A stretch of 64,000 nucleotides of DNA from an uncultured Lachnospiraceae bacterium (GCA_910585075.1 CAJUED010000004.1:91160-155159), one strand, 5' to 3'. Numbered from the stretch's first letter, positions 9,113 through 17,820 are shown. Program-made: numbers and translations. The notes: a model not told the origin generated them from the letters alone.

Positions 9113-9715
9113 ATGGAGAATGTATATGGATATATTCGTGTCAGCAGCTATGACCAGAATGAAGACAGGCAGATGATTGCTTTACGGGAACTTGCAATTC
9201 CTGAAAAAAATATTTTTATGGATAAACAGTCAGGTAAAGACTTTGACCGCCCTTCTTATAAACGAATGGTAAGGCGAATGAAAAAAGACGATTTACTTTA
9301 TATCAAGAGTATAGACCGGCTGGGGCGAAATTACGGAGAGATTTTGGAGCAGTGGAGGATATTGACGAAAGAAAAGGGAATCGATATTACGGTATTGGAC
9401 ATGCCTCTTTTGGATACCCGGAGAGGAAAAGATCTGATGGGAACATTTTTAAGTGATATTGTATTACAGGTACTATCCTTTGTGGCGGAAAATGAGAGAA
9501 GCAATATACGGCAACGCCAGGCGGAAGGGATTGCGGCGGCAAAAGACAGAGGTGTACGTTTCGGCAGACCGGTAGGCCCATTACCGCAGGAATTTTATAA
9601 AGCCTGTAAGCTTTGGAGAGCCGGAGAAATCACAGGGACGGAGGCGGCTAAAATGTGTGGTATGCCTCTTTCCACATTCCGTTACCGGACCAAAATCTGT
9701 CAGGAGATAAAATGA
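9113..9715 (+). CDS. Serine site-specific recombinase (resolvase/invertase family)
   Basis: A 200-residue small serine recombinase. The catalytic domain starts GYIRVSSYDQNEDRQ, with the nucleophile serine near residue 11. It continues through DKQSGKDFDRPSYKRM, the conserved IDRLGRNY motif, and ENERSNIRQRQAEGI in the long E helix. A C-terminal helix-turn-helix (about 150-195) recognises DNA. The length matches resolvases/invertases rather than large integrases. It has a GGAGG SD. No transposon genes accompany it, and it sits directly before the exopolysaccharide locus, so inversion or resolution at nearby sites is conceivable. Confidence 0.9.
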   Translation: MENVYGYIRVSSYDQNEDRQMIALRELAIPEKNIFMDKQSGKDFDRPSYKRMVRRMKKDDLLYIKSIDRLGRNYGEILEQWRILTKEKGIDITVLDMPLLDTRRGKDLMGTFLSDIVLQVLSFVAENERSNIRQRQAEGIAAAKDRGVRFGRPVGPLPQEFYKACKLWRAGEITGTEAAKMCGMPLSTFRYRTKICQEIK

Positions 9716-9747
9716 TTTTTATTTCAACAAGCTGTCATATAAAAAAT

Positions 9748-9890
9748 GGCATACCAAAAAAGTTTACAAAATAGTATACCTTTTTGCAAGCCCGATTTGA
9801 ATATATTTTATCAGAAGAAATTAGAATTTACAATAGTTTATGAAAAATCTACATATTCTATACCTGCTTACCAAAAGGTATGCTTTTTGG
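9748..9890. other. AT-rich gap with possible recombinase binding sites
   Basis: Related short motifs recur downstream of the recombinase: GGCATACCAAAAAAG at 9748-9762, GTATACCTTTTTGC near 9774-9787, and the inverted repeat CCAAAA/CTTTTTGG around GGTATG at 9871-9890. Small serine recombinases bind adjacent imperfect inverted sites near their own gene. This assignment is inference from the sequence pattern only. Confidence 0.3.
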
Positions 9891-9927
9891 CAACGGCCTG
9901 TACTTTTATGGAAGGTGGGCTTATTTT

Positions 9928-10416
9928 ATGGGTCATTCTAGGAAGAAGCTGGACTTAACAGGTCAGCGCTATGGGAAATTGACAGTTCTGTCTCCGGCAA
10001 AGAATATCGGGCAACGGACAGCATGGAATTGTCAGTGTGAATGTGGGAGAGAAACCATTGTAAAGACTGTCCATCTGCGCAGTGGCCATGTCAGGAGCTG
10101 CGGGCCTTTATGTGGTCTAAACAGCGGAACTTTTGGATCCGGAGGGTTGTCTTCTCTGACCTATGTGGATGGTACCTGTGTGGAAATGCTCCGGGCCAAT
10201 ACGATACGTAAGAATAACAGCAGTGGAGTGCCCGGGGTGGACTGGCGGGCATCCAAAGGGCGCTGGCGGGCCAGCATTTGTTTTAAGGGCAGACGATATT
10301 ATCTGGGTAGTTTTGAGCATCTGGAGGATGCAGTCATGGCCAGAAAAAGGGCGGAAGAACGTCTGGTGCAACCCTTTCTAGAGCAGTTTGAAAATACTTC
10401 CGGGGATATGCAGTGA
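9928..10416 (+). CDS. AP2-domain DNA-binding protein with Cys-rich motif
   Basis: A 162-residue protein. It opens with LDLTGQRYGKLTVL, a segment typical of phage/mobile AP2 or HNH-associated proteins, then a Cys cluster (NCQCECG and SCGPLCG, about residues 35-65) likely to bind zinc. The C-terminal AP2/ERF-type fold (about 95-145) contains GVPGVDWRASKGRWRA and YYLGSFEHLEDA. No HNH nuclease motif is seen, so it is probably DNA-binding only. The start is the ATG at 9928, which has an AAGGTGG SD; an in-frame extension to 9880 lacks one. The neighbouring recombinase suggests both came with a mobile element. Confidence 0.75.
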   Translation: MGHSRKKLDLTGQRYGKLTVLSPAKNIGQRTAWNCQCECGRETIVKTVHLRSGHVRSCGPLCGLNSGTFGSGGLSSLTYVDGTCVEMLRANTIRKNNSSGVPGVDWRASKGRWRASICFKGRRYYLGSFEHLEDAVMARKRAEERLVQPFLEQFENTSGDMQ

Positions 10417-10492
10417 TTGGGGCTGGACTGAGAATTTTTGCAGACTGAGGTTTTTAGCCCATACCGACTATTTATATGATAAAGGAGCATTT

Positions 10493-11548
10493 ATGGCTGA
10501 GTTACTGGATTATTTAAAACGTGTGGTGGCTGACAGGGCATCTGATTTATTCATTGTAGCCGGCAGCCGAATATCTGAGAAAACGGAGAATCAGATATTT
10601 CCTATCAGCAGAGAGACAGTGTTCCCGATGGAAACAGAAAGGCTGATTTCAGAGCTGTATGAGAGGGCGGGCCGCCCTATGGAAAAATACCGTCAGGGAG
10701 GAAATGACGACTTTTCACTTTCTCTGCCCGGACTGGCCCGGTTTCGTGTGAATACCTACCATCAGAGGGGTTCAATGGCTGCTGTGGTGAGAGTGGTGGT
10801 ATTTGATATTCCTGACTGGAAAGAACTGCATATCCCAAGGCAGATCATGGATTTATCTGCCGCAGCCCATGGTCTGGTGCTGACAGCTGGCCCTGCAGGC
10901 AGTGGGAAGTCCACGACTCAGGCCTGTGTGATTGAGCAGATTAACCGGACTCGTGCCTGTCATATTATCACCCTGGAAGACCCGATAGAATTCCTCTATC
11001 GGAACCAGAGAAGCATTATCAGCCAGACAGAAATAGGAATTGATGCGGAAGATTGTATATCCGCTTTACGGTCATGCCTGCGCCAGGCACCGGATGTGAT
11101 ACAGTTAGGAGAACTGCGGGAGCACGAGATGATCCGTATGGCTATGGCAGCGGCGGAAACCGGTCGGCTGGTGTTTGCCGCCATGCAGACCCAGGGGGTG
11201 GTAAATACGATAGAACGGATGATAGATAGCTTCCCTGTACAGCAGCAGGAGCAGGCGCGTATACAGCTTGGTATGGTGCTGCATACAGTAGTGTCCCAGC
11301 AGCTTGTGCCGGATATTAACGGTGGTTTGGTACCAGCCTATGAGATTATGGGCGTAAACAATGGGATGCGTACGATGATACGCGAAAATAAAGGCTGGCA
11401 GATTGAGAATGCAATTGAAGCAGGGGGTGAGGGAATGCTTTCTATGGAGCATAGTCTGCTTACCTTATGCTGTGAGAAAATAATCACAAAGGAAACAGCT
11501 TTGGATTACGCGTACCGGCCTGAAAAGCTGGCCCGCCGTTTGGGGTAA
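10493..11548 (+). CDS. PilT-like secretion/twitching ATPase
   Basis: A 351-residue PilT/VirB11-type ATPase. An N-terminal PAS-like domain opens it, then Walker A GPAGSGKST (about residue 133), an Asp-box-like LEDPIEF and a Walker-B-like VIQLGELRE. The position where PilT has the His box (LHTNSA) reads AMQTQG, so the conserved His is replaced. No pilin, PilB, PilC or prepilin peptidase lies in the window. The start is the ATG at 10493 with AAAGGAG; the in-frame upstream extension overlaps the AP2 gene. It lies 3 bp before the cpsB-type gene, implying a role tied to the exopolysaccharide locus rather than pili. Confidence 0.8.
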   Translation: MAELLDYLKRVVADRASDLFIVAGSRISEKTENQIFPISRETVFPMETERLISELYERAGRPMEKYRQGGNDDFSLSLPGLARFRVNTYHQRGSMAAVVRVVVFDIPDWKELHIPRQIMDLSAAAHGLVLTAGPAGSGKSTTQACVIEQINRTRACHIITLEDPIEFLYRNQRSIISQTEIGIDAEDCISALRSCLRQAPDVIQLGELREHEMIRMAMAAAETGRLVFAAMQTQGVVNTIERMIDSFPVQQQEQARIQLGMVLHTVVSQQLVPDINGGLVPAYEIMGVNNGMRTMIRENKGWQIENAIEAGGEGMLSMEHSLLTLCCEKIITKETALDYAYRPEKLARRLG

Positions 11549-11551
11549 AGA

Positions 11552-12283
11552 ATGGAAAAAGGAAGAAAAATAATTGATGTCCATGCCCATGTGATTCCCG
11601 GAGTGGATGACGGAGCAAGAAGCTTTGAGGAATCCTGTCAGATGCTCTGTATGGCTGCCCGGCAGGGGATTGGTGCAGTAATTGCCACACCACATTATTC
11701 CAGAAAAAGAGAAATTAAAGACCTTGAAGAACTGACAGAGCGCTTACAGGTGGCAGTCAGAAAATATTATCCGGATTTTGCAGTATATCAAGGACAGGAG
11801 ACCTATTATCATGAAGGTCTTGCAGGACGTCTTCAGGAGGGATGGGCCCACACGATGGCTGGCAGCAGTTATGTCCTGACAGAATTTGACGAAGGGGCAT
11901 CCTATGAGGAAATCCTGCGGGGAATCCGCTGTCTCATGAATGCCGGATATTTTCCCATATTGGCTCATGTGGAGAGATACCTCTGTTTGCGCAGAGAGGG
12001 ACGGATGGTGGAACTAAGCAGAAATGGATGTCTTTTTCAGATGAATTATGACAGCCTTAAGGGATTCGGACTCAAATACAGAAAGGATGTAGACTGGTGC
12101 CGCAAGCAGGTTAGAGAGGGAAGGATACAACTTCTGGGGACGGATATGCATCGGCCGGATTACAGGCCGCCAGATATAAGGAGGGCCATAAGATGGTTGG
12201 GACGGTACGTGGAGAGTGATTTGCTAAACGCCATGGTTTATGAGAATCCATTGCGCATCATAAATAATGAAGGGATAAACTGA
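11552..12283 (+). CDS. CpsB/CapC-type PHP-family tyrosine-protein phosphatase
   Basis: A 243-residue manganese-dependent phosphatase of the PHP superfamily, as in CpsB, YwqE and CapC. The N-terminal IDVHAHVIPGVDDGARS supplies metal-binding His/Asp residues, followed by ATPHYS, LAHVERY and GTDMH motifs with further ligands. The enzyme removes phosphate from the tyrosine-rich tail of the cognate BY-kinase (13074-13823), controlling polymer export and chain length. It follows the PilT-like gene closely and precedes the Wzz gene by 9 bp. Confidence 0.92.
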   Translation: MEKGRKIIDVHAHVIPGVDDGARSFEESCQMLCMAARQGIGAVIATPHYSRKREIKDLEELTERLQVAVRKYYPDFAVYQGQETYYHEGLAGRLQEGWAHTMAGSSYVLTEFDEGASYEEILRGIRCLMNAGYFPILAHVERYLCLRREGRMVELSRNGCLFQMNYDSLKGFGLKYRKDVDWCRKQVREGRIQLLGTDMHRPDYRPPDIRRAIRWLGRYVESDLLNAMVYENPLRIINNEGIN

Positions 12284-12292
12284 GGATAATAC

Positions 12293-13081
12293 ATGGAAGA
12301 AAAGAATGTTACATACGAAGATGATAAGATAGACCTGCTTGAACTGATACATGCATTCTGGCATCGACTGTGGCTTATCCTGCTGGCCGGGCTTGCTGGC
12401 GGAGCGCTTACCTATGCATTCAGCCGGTATGTGCTGATTCCCAAATATGAATCCACAGCTCTGCTTTATGTACTCTCTAAGGAAACAACGCTGACATCGT
12501 TGGCGGATTTACAGCTGGGAAGTCAGCTGACATTGGATTATCAGGTGTTGGTTACCAGCCGCCCGGTTTTGAAGGAAGTGATTGATGAGCTGCAGCTGGA
12601 TATGACTTATAAAGAACTGCGGAAGATCATCAATGTGGAAAATCTATCCGACACCCGTTTCCTGAATATTACGGTGGAAGATCCTGACCCGCTGCTTGCG
12701 GCTCAGATTGTGAATAAGGTGGCATCCATAGCGTCGGATTATATTGGAGACATTATGGAAATGATACCGCCGAAGCTGATTGAAGACGGGGAAGTGCCGG
12801 AAAAAAAGTCCAGTCCCAAAAATGTCAGAAATGCTGTGCTGGGAGCTTTGGCGGGCATAATGCTGGCCTGCGGAATTATTGCGGCGGAAGTTCTGATGAA
12901 TGATACCCTCAGCACAGAGGAGGATGTGGAAAAATATCTGAATATGGCAGTATTGGCCTCCGTACCGCTTCGCGAAGGCGAAAAAAAAGGAGGCAGGCGC
13001 AGAAAGAAAAAAGAGACTTTGGAGGAGATCAAGGTAAAAAAGAAAAGAGAGCCGGTACGGGGGGATAAGGAAAATGGATAA
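12293..13081 (+). CDS. Wzz/CpsC-type chain-length regulator and kinase adaptor
   Basis: A 262-residue protein with a Wzz domain: one transmembrane helix near residues 22-45 and a second at about 180-202 after the proline-containing segment KKSSPKNVRNA. Between them lies the extracellular chain-length domain, with YESTALLYV and SRPVLKEVIDEL. In Gram-positive bacteria this membrane protein is the activator of the separate cytoplasmic tyrosine kinase. The C-terminal tail is highly basic. The 3' end overlaps the kinase gene by 8 nt. Confidence 0.9.
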   Translation: MEEKNVTYEDDKIDLLELIHAFWHRLWLILLAGLAGGALTYAFSRYVLIPKYESTALLYVLSKETTLTSLADLQLGSQLTLDYQVLVTSRPVLKEVIDELQLDMTYKELRKIINVENLSDTRFLNITVEDPDPLLAAQIVNKVASIASDYIGDIMEMIPPKLIEDGEVPEKKSSPKNVRNAVLGALAGIMLACGIIAAEVLMNDTLSTEEDVEKYLNMAVLASVPLREGEKKGGRRRKKKETLEEIKVKKKREPVRGDKENG

Positions 13082-13823
13082 AGAGGCAGCAGACAACAGT
13101 TGGGAAAATCTGAAAATGGTTCTGAGATACAGCATAAAAGACGACTACAACTATGAGGAGGCAATTAAAACCCTTCGGACGAATATTAAGTTCTGTGGCA
13201 GTAATATCCGTACGGTAATGCTTACCAGCGCTTTGCCGGATGAGGGAAAAAGCAGCATTGCCTTTTCGCTGGCTGACTCTCTGGCAAAAATCGGGCACAA
13301 GACAATACTGATAGATGCGGATATCCGCAAGTCTGTGATGCTCACCCGATTTCAGCAGATTGGGCGGGGGGAAGCCTGTGGCCTGTCTCAGTATTTAAGC
13401 GGACAGAAGCTTTTAAAGGATATTATTTATGAGACGACCGCAGAGGGGCTGAATGTAATTCTGGCAGGTCCTTATTCACCTAATCCTACGGAGCTTTTAG
13501 AGGAAAGTCTATTGGGCACCATGTTTGAAGTACTAAAATTTGCTTACGATTATATTATTATTGACACACCGCCTATGGCAGAGCTGATTGACGGGGCAAT
13601 TATCGCAAAGCATTGCGATGGAGCGCTGATGGTGATTGAAAATGGCGCTATCAGTTACCGGCTGGAACAGAAAGTAAAGAGACAGCTGGAAGCAGCCGGC
13701 TGCCGGGTCCTGGGGGGCGTTTTTAATAAGGTGGATAAAGGCGGATACGGAAAATACGGTCATTATGGGAAGTACGGCCACTATGGCAAATATAGTAAGT
13801 ATGATGAAGAAGGAAAGGCATGA
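13074..13823 (+). CDS. CpsD/CapB-type tyrosine autokinase
   Basis: A 249-residue BY-kinase. It has Walker A (SALPDEGKSS), Walker A' (LIDADIRKS) and Walker B (IIIDTPP) motifs. The C-terminus is a tyrosine cluster built of GKYGHY repeats, the site of reversible autophosphorylation. It works with the Wzz-type adaptor and is switched off by the CpsB-type phosphatase upstream. It overlaps the following LCP gene by 4 nt (ATGA), so the four genes are translationally coupled. Confidence 0.93.
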   Translation: MDKEAADNSWENLKMVLRYSIKDDYNYEEAIKTLRTNIKFCGSNIRTVMLTSALPDEGKSSIAFSLADSLAKIGHKTILIDADIRKSVMLTRFQQIGRGEACGLSQYLSGQKLLKDIIYETTAEGLNVILAGPYSPNPTELLEESLLGTMFEVLKFAYDYIIIDTPPMAELIDGAIIAKHCDGALMVIENGAISYRLEQKVKRQLEAAGCRVLGGVFNKVDKGGYGKYGHYGKYGHYGKYSKYDEEGKA

Positions 13824-14866
13824 ATCAGGGCAGGAGAAATAAAAAGAAACTCAAGACTTTTTATTTGGGAATTATGATTTTGATGGCAGTGTGTATTGTG
13901 ATTGCTGTTCCGGCAACCATCAGGCTCCGGCAGAAAAGAAAGGCCACCGAGGCCGCTATTGCGGCGAGGAAATACGTGGAGACCACAGACAGTACCCGTT
14001 TCCGGAGTGATACCATAGAATACGAAGGGAAAATATATCGCAGAAGCAGCAGCGTCAAGGCGATTCTCTGTATGGGTGTGGACAGGGAAGGGCCCATGGT
14101 GGAGAAAACCGTACATACCTTTGGAGGACAGTCGGATGGCATTTATCTGATAGCCCAGGACACGGCGCGCAATACCCTGAGAATACTAATGATTCCAAGG
14201 GATACCATGACGGAAATCACACTGACCGACTTAAATGGAAATATACTTGGCAAAGATATCCAGCATCTTACCCTGGCCTATGCTTATGGAGACGGAAGGG
14301 AACTGAGCTGTGAGCGGACGGTGGAGGCAGTTTCCGGACTTTTGGGCGGTCTTGCCATTGACCATTATATAGCGGCGGATGTGGATGTTATCAACGCCTT
14401 AAATGACAGTGTAGGCGGCGTCACCGTGACCATCAATGCTGATGGGATGGAGAAGAAAGACCCGGCCTTTATCAAAGGAGTGACCTTAACCCTTAAGGGG
14501 GAGCAGGCGGAAGCATATGTGCGGTACCGTGATATAAGTGAGCACTATTCCGCACTGGACAGGATGGAACGGCAGAAGGGATATATCATGGGGTTTTTTG
14601 AAAAAGTCCGGGAAAGGAGCAGACAGGACGCTAATACGGTTGAGAACCTTTTTGAAATGATACAAGACCATATGGTGACCGATATGCAGAAGGATGAGTA
14701 TCTGAAAGTGGCTATGGATGCGCTTGAAATGGGAGAAATCGGGGAGGATGCCTTTTATGCTGTGCCCGGTGAGGCTATAGTGACAGACGTATACGATGAA
14801 TTTTATGCTGACCGGGAGGCACTGGCGCCGGTTATTCTGGAGCTGTTTTACCGGGAAGTGGGATAG
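13820..14866 (+). CDS. LytR-CpsA-Psr (LCP) family glycopolymer transferase
   Basis: A 348-residue protein. An N-terminal signal anchor (about residues 13-35) precedes the LCP domain, recognisable from SDGIYLIAQD, MIPRDTM, the Asp/Arg-rich YVRYRD segment and DRMERQKGY. LCP enzymes attach lipid-linked polymers to peptidoglycan on the outer face of the membrane. Its position after the kinase suggests it anchors this locus's polysaccharide to the wall. Confidence 0.88.
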   Translation: MNQGRRNKKKLKTFYLGIMILMAVCIVIAVPATIRLRQKRKATEAAIAARKYVETTDSTRFRSDTIEYEGKIYRRSSSVKAILCMGVDREGPMVEKTVHTFGGQSDGIYLIAQDTARNTLRILMIPRDTMTEITLTDLNGNILGKDIQHLTLAYAYGDGRELSCERTVEAVSGLLGGLAIDHYIAADVDVINALNDSVGGVTVTINADGMEKKDPAFIKGVTLTLKGEQAEAYVRYRDISEHYSALDRMERQKGYIMGFFEKVRERSRQDANTVENLFEMIQDHMVTDMQKDEYLKVAMDALEMGEIGEDAFYAVPGEAIVTDVYDEFYADREALAPVILELFYREVG

Positions 14867-14914
14867 TGGCTGAAGGGGCAATATTCAGCCCAAGGGCTGT
14901 TTATTGAATAAAGC

Positions 14915-14953
14915 TGTGTGAAAAGCCATGGCTCACAGAGCTGTTTTCACACA
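14915..14953. repeat. 10-bp inverted repeat before the sortase substrate gene
   Basis: TGTGTGAAAA (14915-14924) and TTTTCACACA (14944-14953) are perfect inverted arms 19 bp apart, with a GCCATGGC palindrome between them. Upstream lie imperfect CAGCCC/GGGCTG arms. It could be an operator or an RNA hairpin in the leader of the 15027 gene. Confidence 0.45.
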
Positions 14954-15026
14954 TCGGATTTACGCTATCCCGAACTTAAGGGGATGGTGGTATGAAGGAT
15001 TTATAGAAAGGAGGAAAAGGAGAGTG

Positions 15027-15347
15027 ATGGGAAAAAGCAGATTATATCTGGCAGCTGCTGCTCTGGGTATTACTTTGATGGCTGGTACTGTGCCTCTTGA
15101 GGTTCAGGCAACTAACATCAGCCCTAATGCGGGAGGGACTGTGATTACAGACTCTGATGTGCCGCTTAGCGTCAGCCCGGGTTCAGACAGCCTGACCGAT
15201 ATTTTTGACGAGGATGTACCTATGGCTGCCGTGCCCACAACAGGTGACAGTTCAGGCTTATGGTACGGGATCGTTGCCGCATCAGTAGCAGGCCTGACAG
15301 GCGTGAGCATCCTGGAAAAAAAGAAACATCAAGTAAAGGAAAGATAA
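15027..15347 (+). CDS. Small sortase-anchored surface protein with VPTTG sorting signal
   Basis: A 106-residue secreted protein. An N-terminal signal peptide ends near the EVQA residues (about 24-28), followed by a low-complexity Ser/Thr/Asp-rich mature part of about 40 residues. The C-terminus has VPTTGD, a hydrophobic helix (LWYGIVAASVAGLTGVSIL) and a basic tail (EKKKHQVKER), the layout of an LPXTG-type sorting signal. The start is the ATG at 15027, with a GGAGG-rich SD; an upstream extension to 14928 is not signal-like. The sortase encoded 86 bp downstream is the obvious partner. Confidence 0.7.
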   Translation: MGKSRLYLAAAALGITLMAGTVPLEVQATNISPNAGGTVITDSDVPLSVSPGSDSLTDIFDEDVPMAAVPTTGDSSGLWYGIVAASVAGLTGVSILEKKKHQVKER

Positions 15348-15370
15348 AAGCAGCTTAGGATGGGCAAAGT

Positions 15371-15391
15371 GCCGGGGCTTTTGGGCCCCGG
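15371..15391 (+). terminator. GC-rich hairpin between sortase substrate and sortase
   Basis: CCGGGG pairs with CCCCGG around a short CTTTTGGG-containing loop. No good T-run follows, so it may attenuate or stabilise mRNA rather than terminate. Confidence 0.4.
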
Positions 15392-15433
15392 TTATCCGGA
15401 AACAATGGGCGGCTTACGGTGTGGAGGATTTTG

Positions 15434-16843
15434 ATGAAAAAGATATTGTCTGTGCTGAAGGTGTGCCTGACTGTTATGCTTATTTTAGGTTTAGTGATGA
15501 TATACCATCAAAATCAGGAGGACAAAGCAAATTTAAGAAGTCTTAACGAGGCCATGCAGCTTGCAGGGCTGTCCCAAGGAAACAGCGTTTCTGAAAGAGA
15601 AATCTTTTGGGAAGGGGATTTTTATCAGCAATTTTCCGGTGGAGAAGGTACGTCTTGGTTTGCCGGAGTGAATATAGAAATATTATCTTTGAAACAGCTT
15701 CCTAAAGCAGCTGCGGCACTGGCCTGTGTTCAACTGGAAGCCTTACAGGAGATAAATGAGGAAGTAGTGGGATGGATAGAGATACCGGGGACAGAAATTT
15801 CCTGTCCGTTATGTCACGGTGAGGATAACGAATATTATCTGACCCACAGTTGGAACGGGGAAAAAAATTCATCGGGAGCTATTTTTCTGGAATGTGAGAA
15901 TGACTTTACCCTGGAGAGTTTTCATACCATTATTTACGGGCATCGAATGCGCAGTGGGGCAATGTTTGGCAGTCTGAAATATTATAAGGACCAGGAGTAC
16001 TGGCAGGAGCATCCTGCTGTGTATCTGGTGTCCGGGAATGAGGTTTACCGGTATGATATTTTCGCCGCTTATGAGACCGGTATTGAAGATTTGGTATACC
16101 AGTTAGACCTTACAGGGCAGGAAGAAGCCTTCATTTCTTTTTGCCTGGAAAAATCCGTGATAGATACGGGCATTATACCGGAGGTCTCCGACAGAATTAT
16201 AACCATGTCTACCTGTACGGCGAATAACCATGACAGGCGCTGGGTGGTACAGGGATACCTGAGGGCGATATATACAGAAAGTCCCGAATCTGTAATGACA
16301 TCTATCAAAGAGCCGGATGGCTCTACGGGCAGCATTTCGGATAGTCTCCCGGTCAGTTCCGGAGATATCAGGGCGGAGGGGATTCAGAACAGCACGCCGA
16401 ATGGTACGGTTTCTGCGCAGAGAAAAAAGGAATCAAATGCAGGAACCGAAAATAACCTGGAATTCACCTTCGGAAGCGATGGGGATGCCAGGAAGATGGT
16501 GCCGGAAGAAGTGTGGGGTGCTGTAAACCAAATTAATGCAGGTGAATCGCTGGCAGAGGCCACCGGGGTGAGAGAACTGGAGGGTTACTGCGCACTGACT
16601 ACAATGCATGTGATTATTGCAAAGGACAAGGAGACAGGTGAAGAAGCGAAGGGAAACGGCTTGCTGACTTTGTATGTGCCAAACCTGCTGGAAGGACTGA
16701 CAGATGTGTCGGTGTTGTACTATGACTGTGTAAAGGGAGAATGGAAGCTGATACCGGTTGAGGGGATGGATGTGAAGGGGAAGAGAATCAGTGTTAGAAT
16801 CGGCGGAAGTGGAGTTGCTACTACGGTTTACAGGATGGGGTAA
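15434..16843 (+). CDS. Class B sortase with long C-terminal extension
   Basis: A 469-residue protein. After an N-terminal membrane anchor (about residues 5-22), the sortase B core (about 100-285) contains VGWIEIPGTEISCPL, the catalytic His in IIYGHRM, the catalytic Cys in MSTCTANNHDRR, and the catalytic Arg in that DRRWVV stretch. About 185 extra residues follow: a Ser/Gly-rich linker and then a domain with EEVWGAVNQINAGES and GLLTLYVPNLLEG, not part of a normal ~250-residue SrtB. The start is the ATG at 15434 with GGAGG. The extension may bind substrate or wall. Confidence 0.85.
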   Translation: MKKILSVLKVCLTVMLILGLVMIYHQNQEDKANLRSLNEAMQLAGLSQGNSVSEREIFWEGDFYQQFSGGEGTSWFAGVNIEILSLKQLPKAAAALACVQLEALQEINEEVVGWIEIPGTEISCPLCHGEDNEYYLTHSWNGEKNSSGAIFLECENDFTLESFHTIIYGHRMRSGAMFGSLKYYKDQEYWQEHPAVYLVSGNEVYRYDIFAAYETGIEDLVYQLDLTGQEEAFISFCLEKSVIDTGIIPEVSDRIITMSTCTANNHDRRWVVQGYLRAIYTESPESVMTSIKEPDGSTGSISDSLPVSSGDIRAEGIQNSTPNGTVSAQRKKESNAGTENNLEFTFGSDGDARKMVPEEVWGAVNQINAGESLAEATGVRELEGYCALTTMHVIIAKDKETGEEAKGNGLLTLYVPNLLEGLTDVSVLYYDCVKGEWKLIPVEGMDVKGKRISVRIGGSGVATTVYRMG

Positions 16844-16849
16844 TAGATT

Positions 16850-17299
16850 ATGAAGGTTTGCTTAGTGGGCTCATCGGGTGGGCATTTGACACATTTATAT
16901 ATGTTAAAGCCTTTCTGGAAAGATAAAGAAAGATTCTGGGTTACTTTTGACAAAGAAGATGCGAAAAGTCTTTTAAAGGGAGAAAAGATGTATTCCTGTT
17001 ATTATCCGAGTAACCGTAGTTTGAAAGCTCTTCTTATCAATACGGTTAAAGCACTAAAAATACTTCCAAAAGAAAAACCGGATTTGATTATTTCCACTGG
17101 CGCCGCACCGGCGGTTCCATTCTTTTGGATTGGTAAGATCATGGGAGCCAGGACCATTTATATTGAAGTGTTTGACCGCATCGATACACCTACTATGGCT
17201 GGAAAACTGGTATATCCGGTTACAGATAAATTTATCGTGGAATGGGAAGAAATGAAGAAAGTTTATCCGAAAGCAATTAATCTGGGAAGTATATTCTAA
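16850..17299 (+). CDS. Alg14-like membrane-anchoring subunit of glycosyltransferase
   Basis: A 149-residue protein similar to Alg14/CpsF/WelK: VGSSGGHLTHLYML at the N-terminus (a Rossmann-type glycine loop), PDLIISTGAAPAVPFF in the middle, and YIEVFDRIDTPTMAG. These proteins pair with an Alg13-like subunit to add the second sugar to a lipid-linked precursor. The partner gene follows 11 bp downstream. Confidence 0.85.
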   Translation: MKVCLVGSSGGHLTHLYMLKPFWKDKERFWVTFDKEDAKSLLKGEKMYSCYYPSNRSLKALLINTVKALKILPKEKPDLIISTGAAPAVPFFWIGKIMGARTIYIEVFDRIDTPTMAGKLVYPVTDKFIVEWEEMKKVYPKAINLGSIF

Positions 17300-17310
17300 G
17301 GTGGTAGAAT

Positions 17311-17820
17311 ATGATTTTTGTTACATTGGGAACACATGAACAGCCATTTAATCGTTTGATCGAATACATAGATAACCTGAAAAGAGACGGACTGATTACT
17401 GAAGAAGTGGTCATTCAGACCGGCTATAGTACATATGAACCAAAACACTGTACGTGGCGTGGATTGTATTCCTATCAGCAGATGATAAAATTTGTGGATG
17501 AGGCGAGAATCATTATTTCCCATGGAGGCCCTTCCAGTTTTATTGGAGCACTTCAAATTGGGAAAACACCAATTATTGTTCCACGCAGACATGAGTTCAA
17601 TGAGCATGTCAATAACCACCAGGTCACTTTTTCCAAAATGATGGGAGAGAGGATGGGAATAATTGTGGTTGAGGAGATAGATAAGCTGGCGGATATAATT
17701 AAGAATTACAGCTCAATCGTTACCGGAATGGAACATGGGCTAAAAAGTAATAATGCCAGATTTAATGAGGAATTTAGTAAAATTGTTGATGAGATGTTTG
17801 AAAGGAAAAAGAGGGGATGA
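17311..17820 (+). CDS. Alg13-like catalytic glycosyltransferase subunit
   Basis: A 169-residue protein with the GT28 C-terminal fold: MIFVTLGTHEQPFNRLIEY, then ISHGGPSSFIGALQIGKTPIIVPR, the sugar-nucleotide binding site. It functions with the Alg14-like subunit encoded just upstream. The stop overlaps the next start as ATGA. Confidence 0.87.
   Translation: MIFVTLGTHEQPFNRLIEYIDNLKRDGLITEEVVIQTGYSTYEPKHCTWRGLYSYQQMIKFVDEARIIISHGGPSSFIGALQIGKTPIIVPRRHEFNEHVNNHQVTFSKMMGERMGIIVVEEIDKLADIIKNYSSIVTGMEHGLKSNNARFNEEFSKIVDEMFERKKRG

Noticed and set aside
9746..9958. 70-codon frame between recombinase and AP2 gene
   Set aside because: AT-rich, low-complexity translation without SD; overlaps the better AP2 start.
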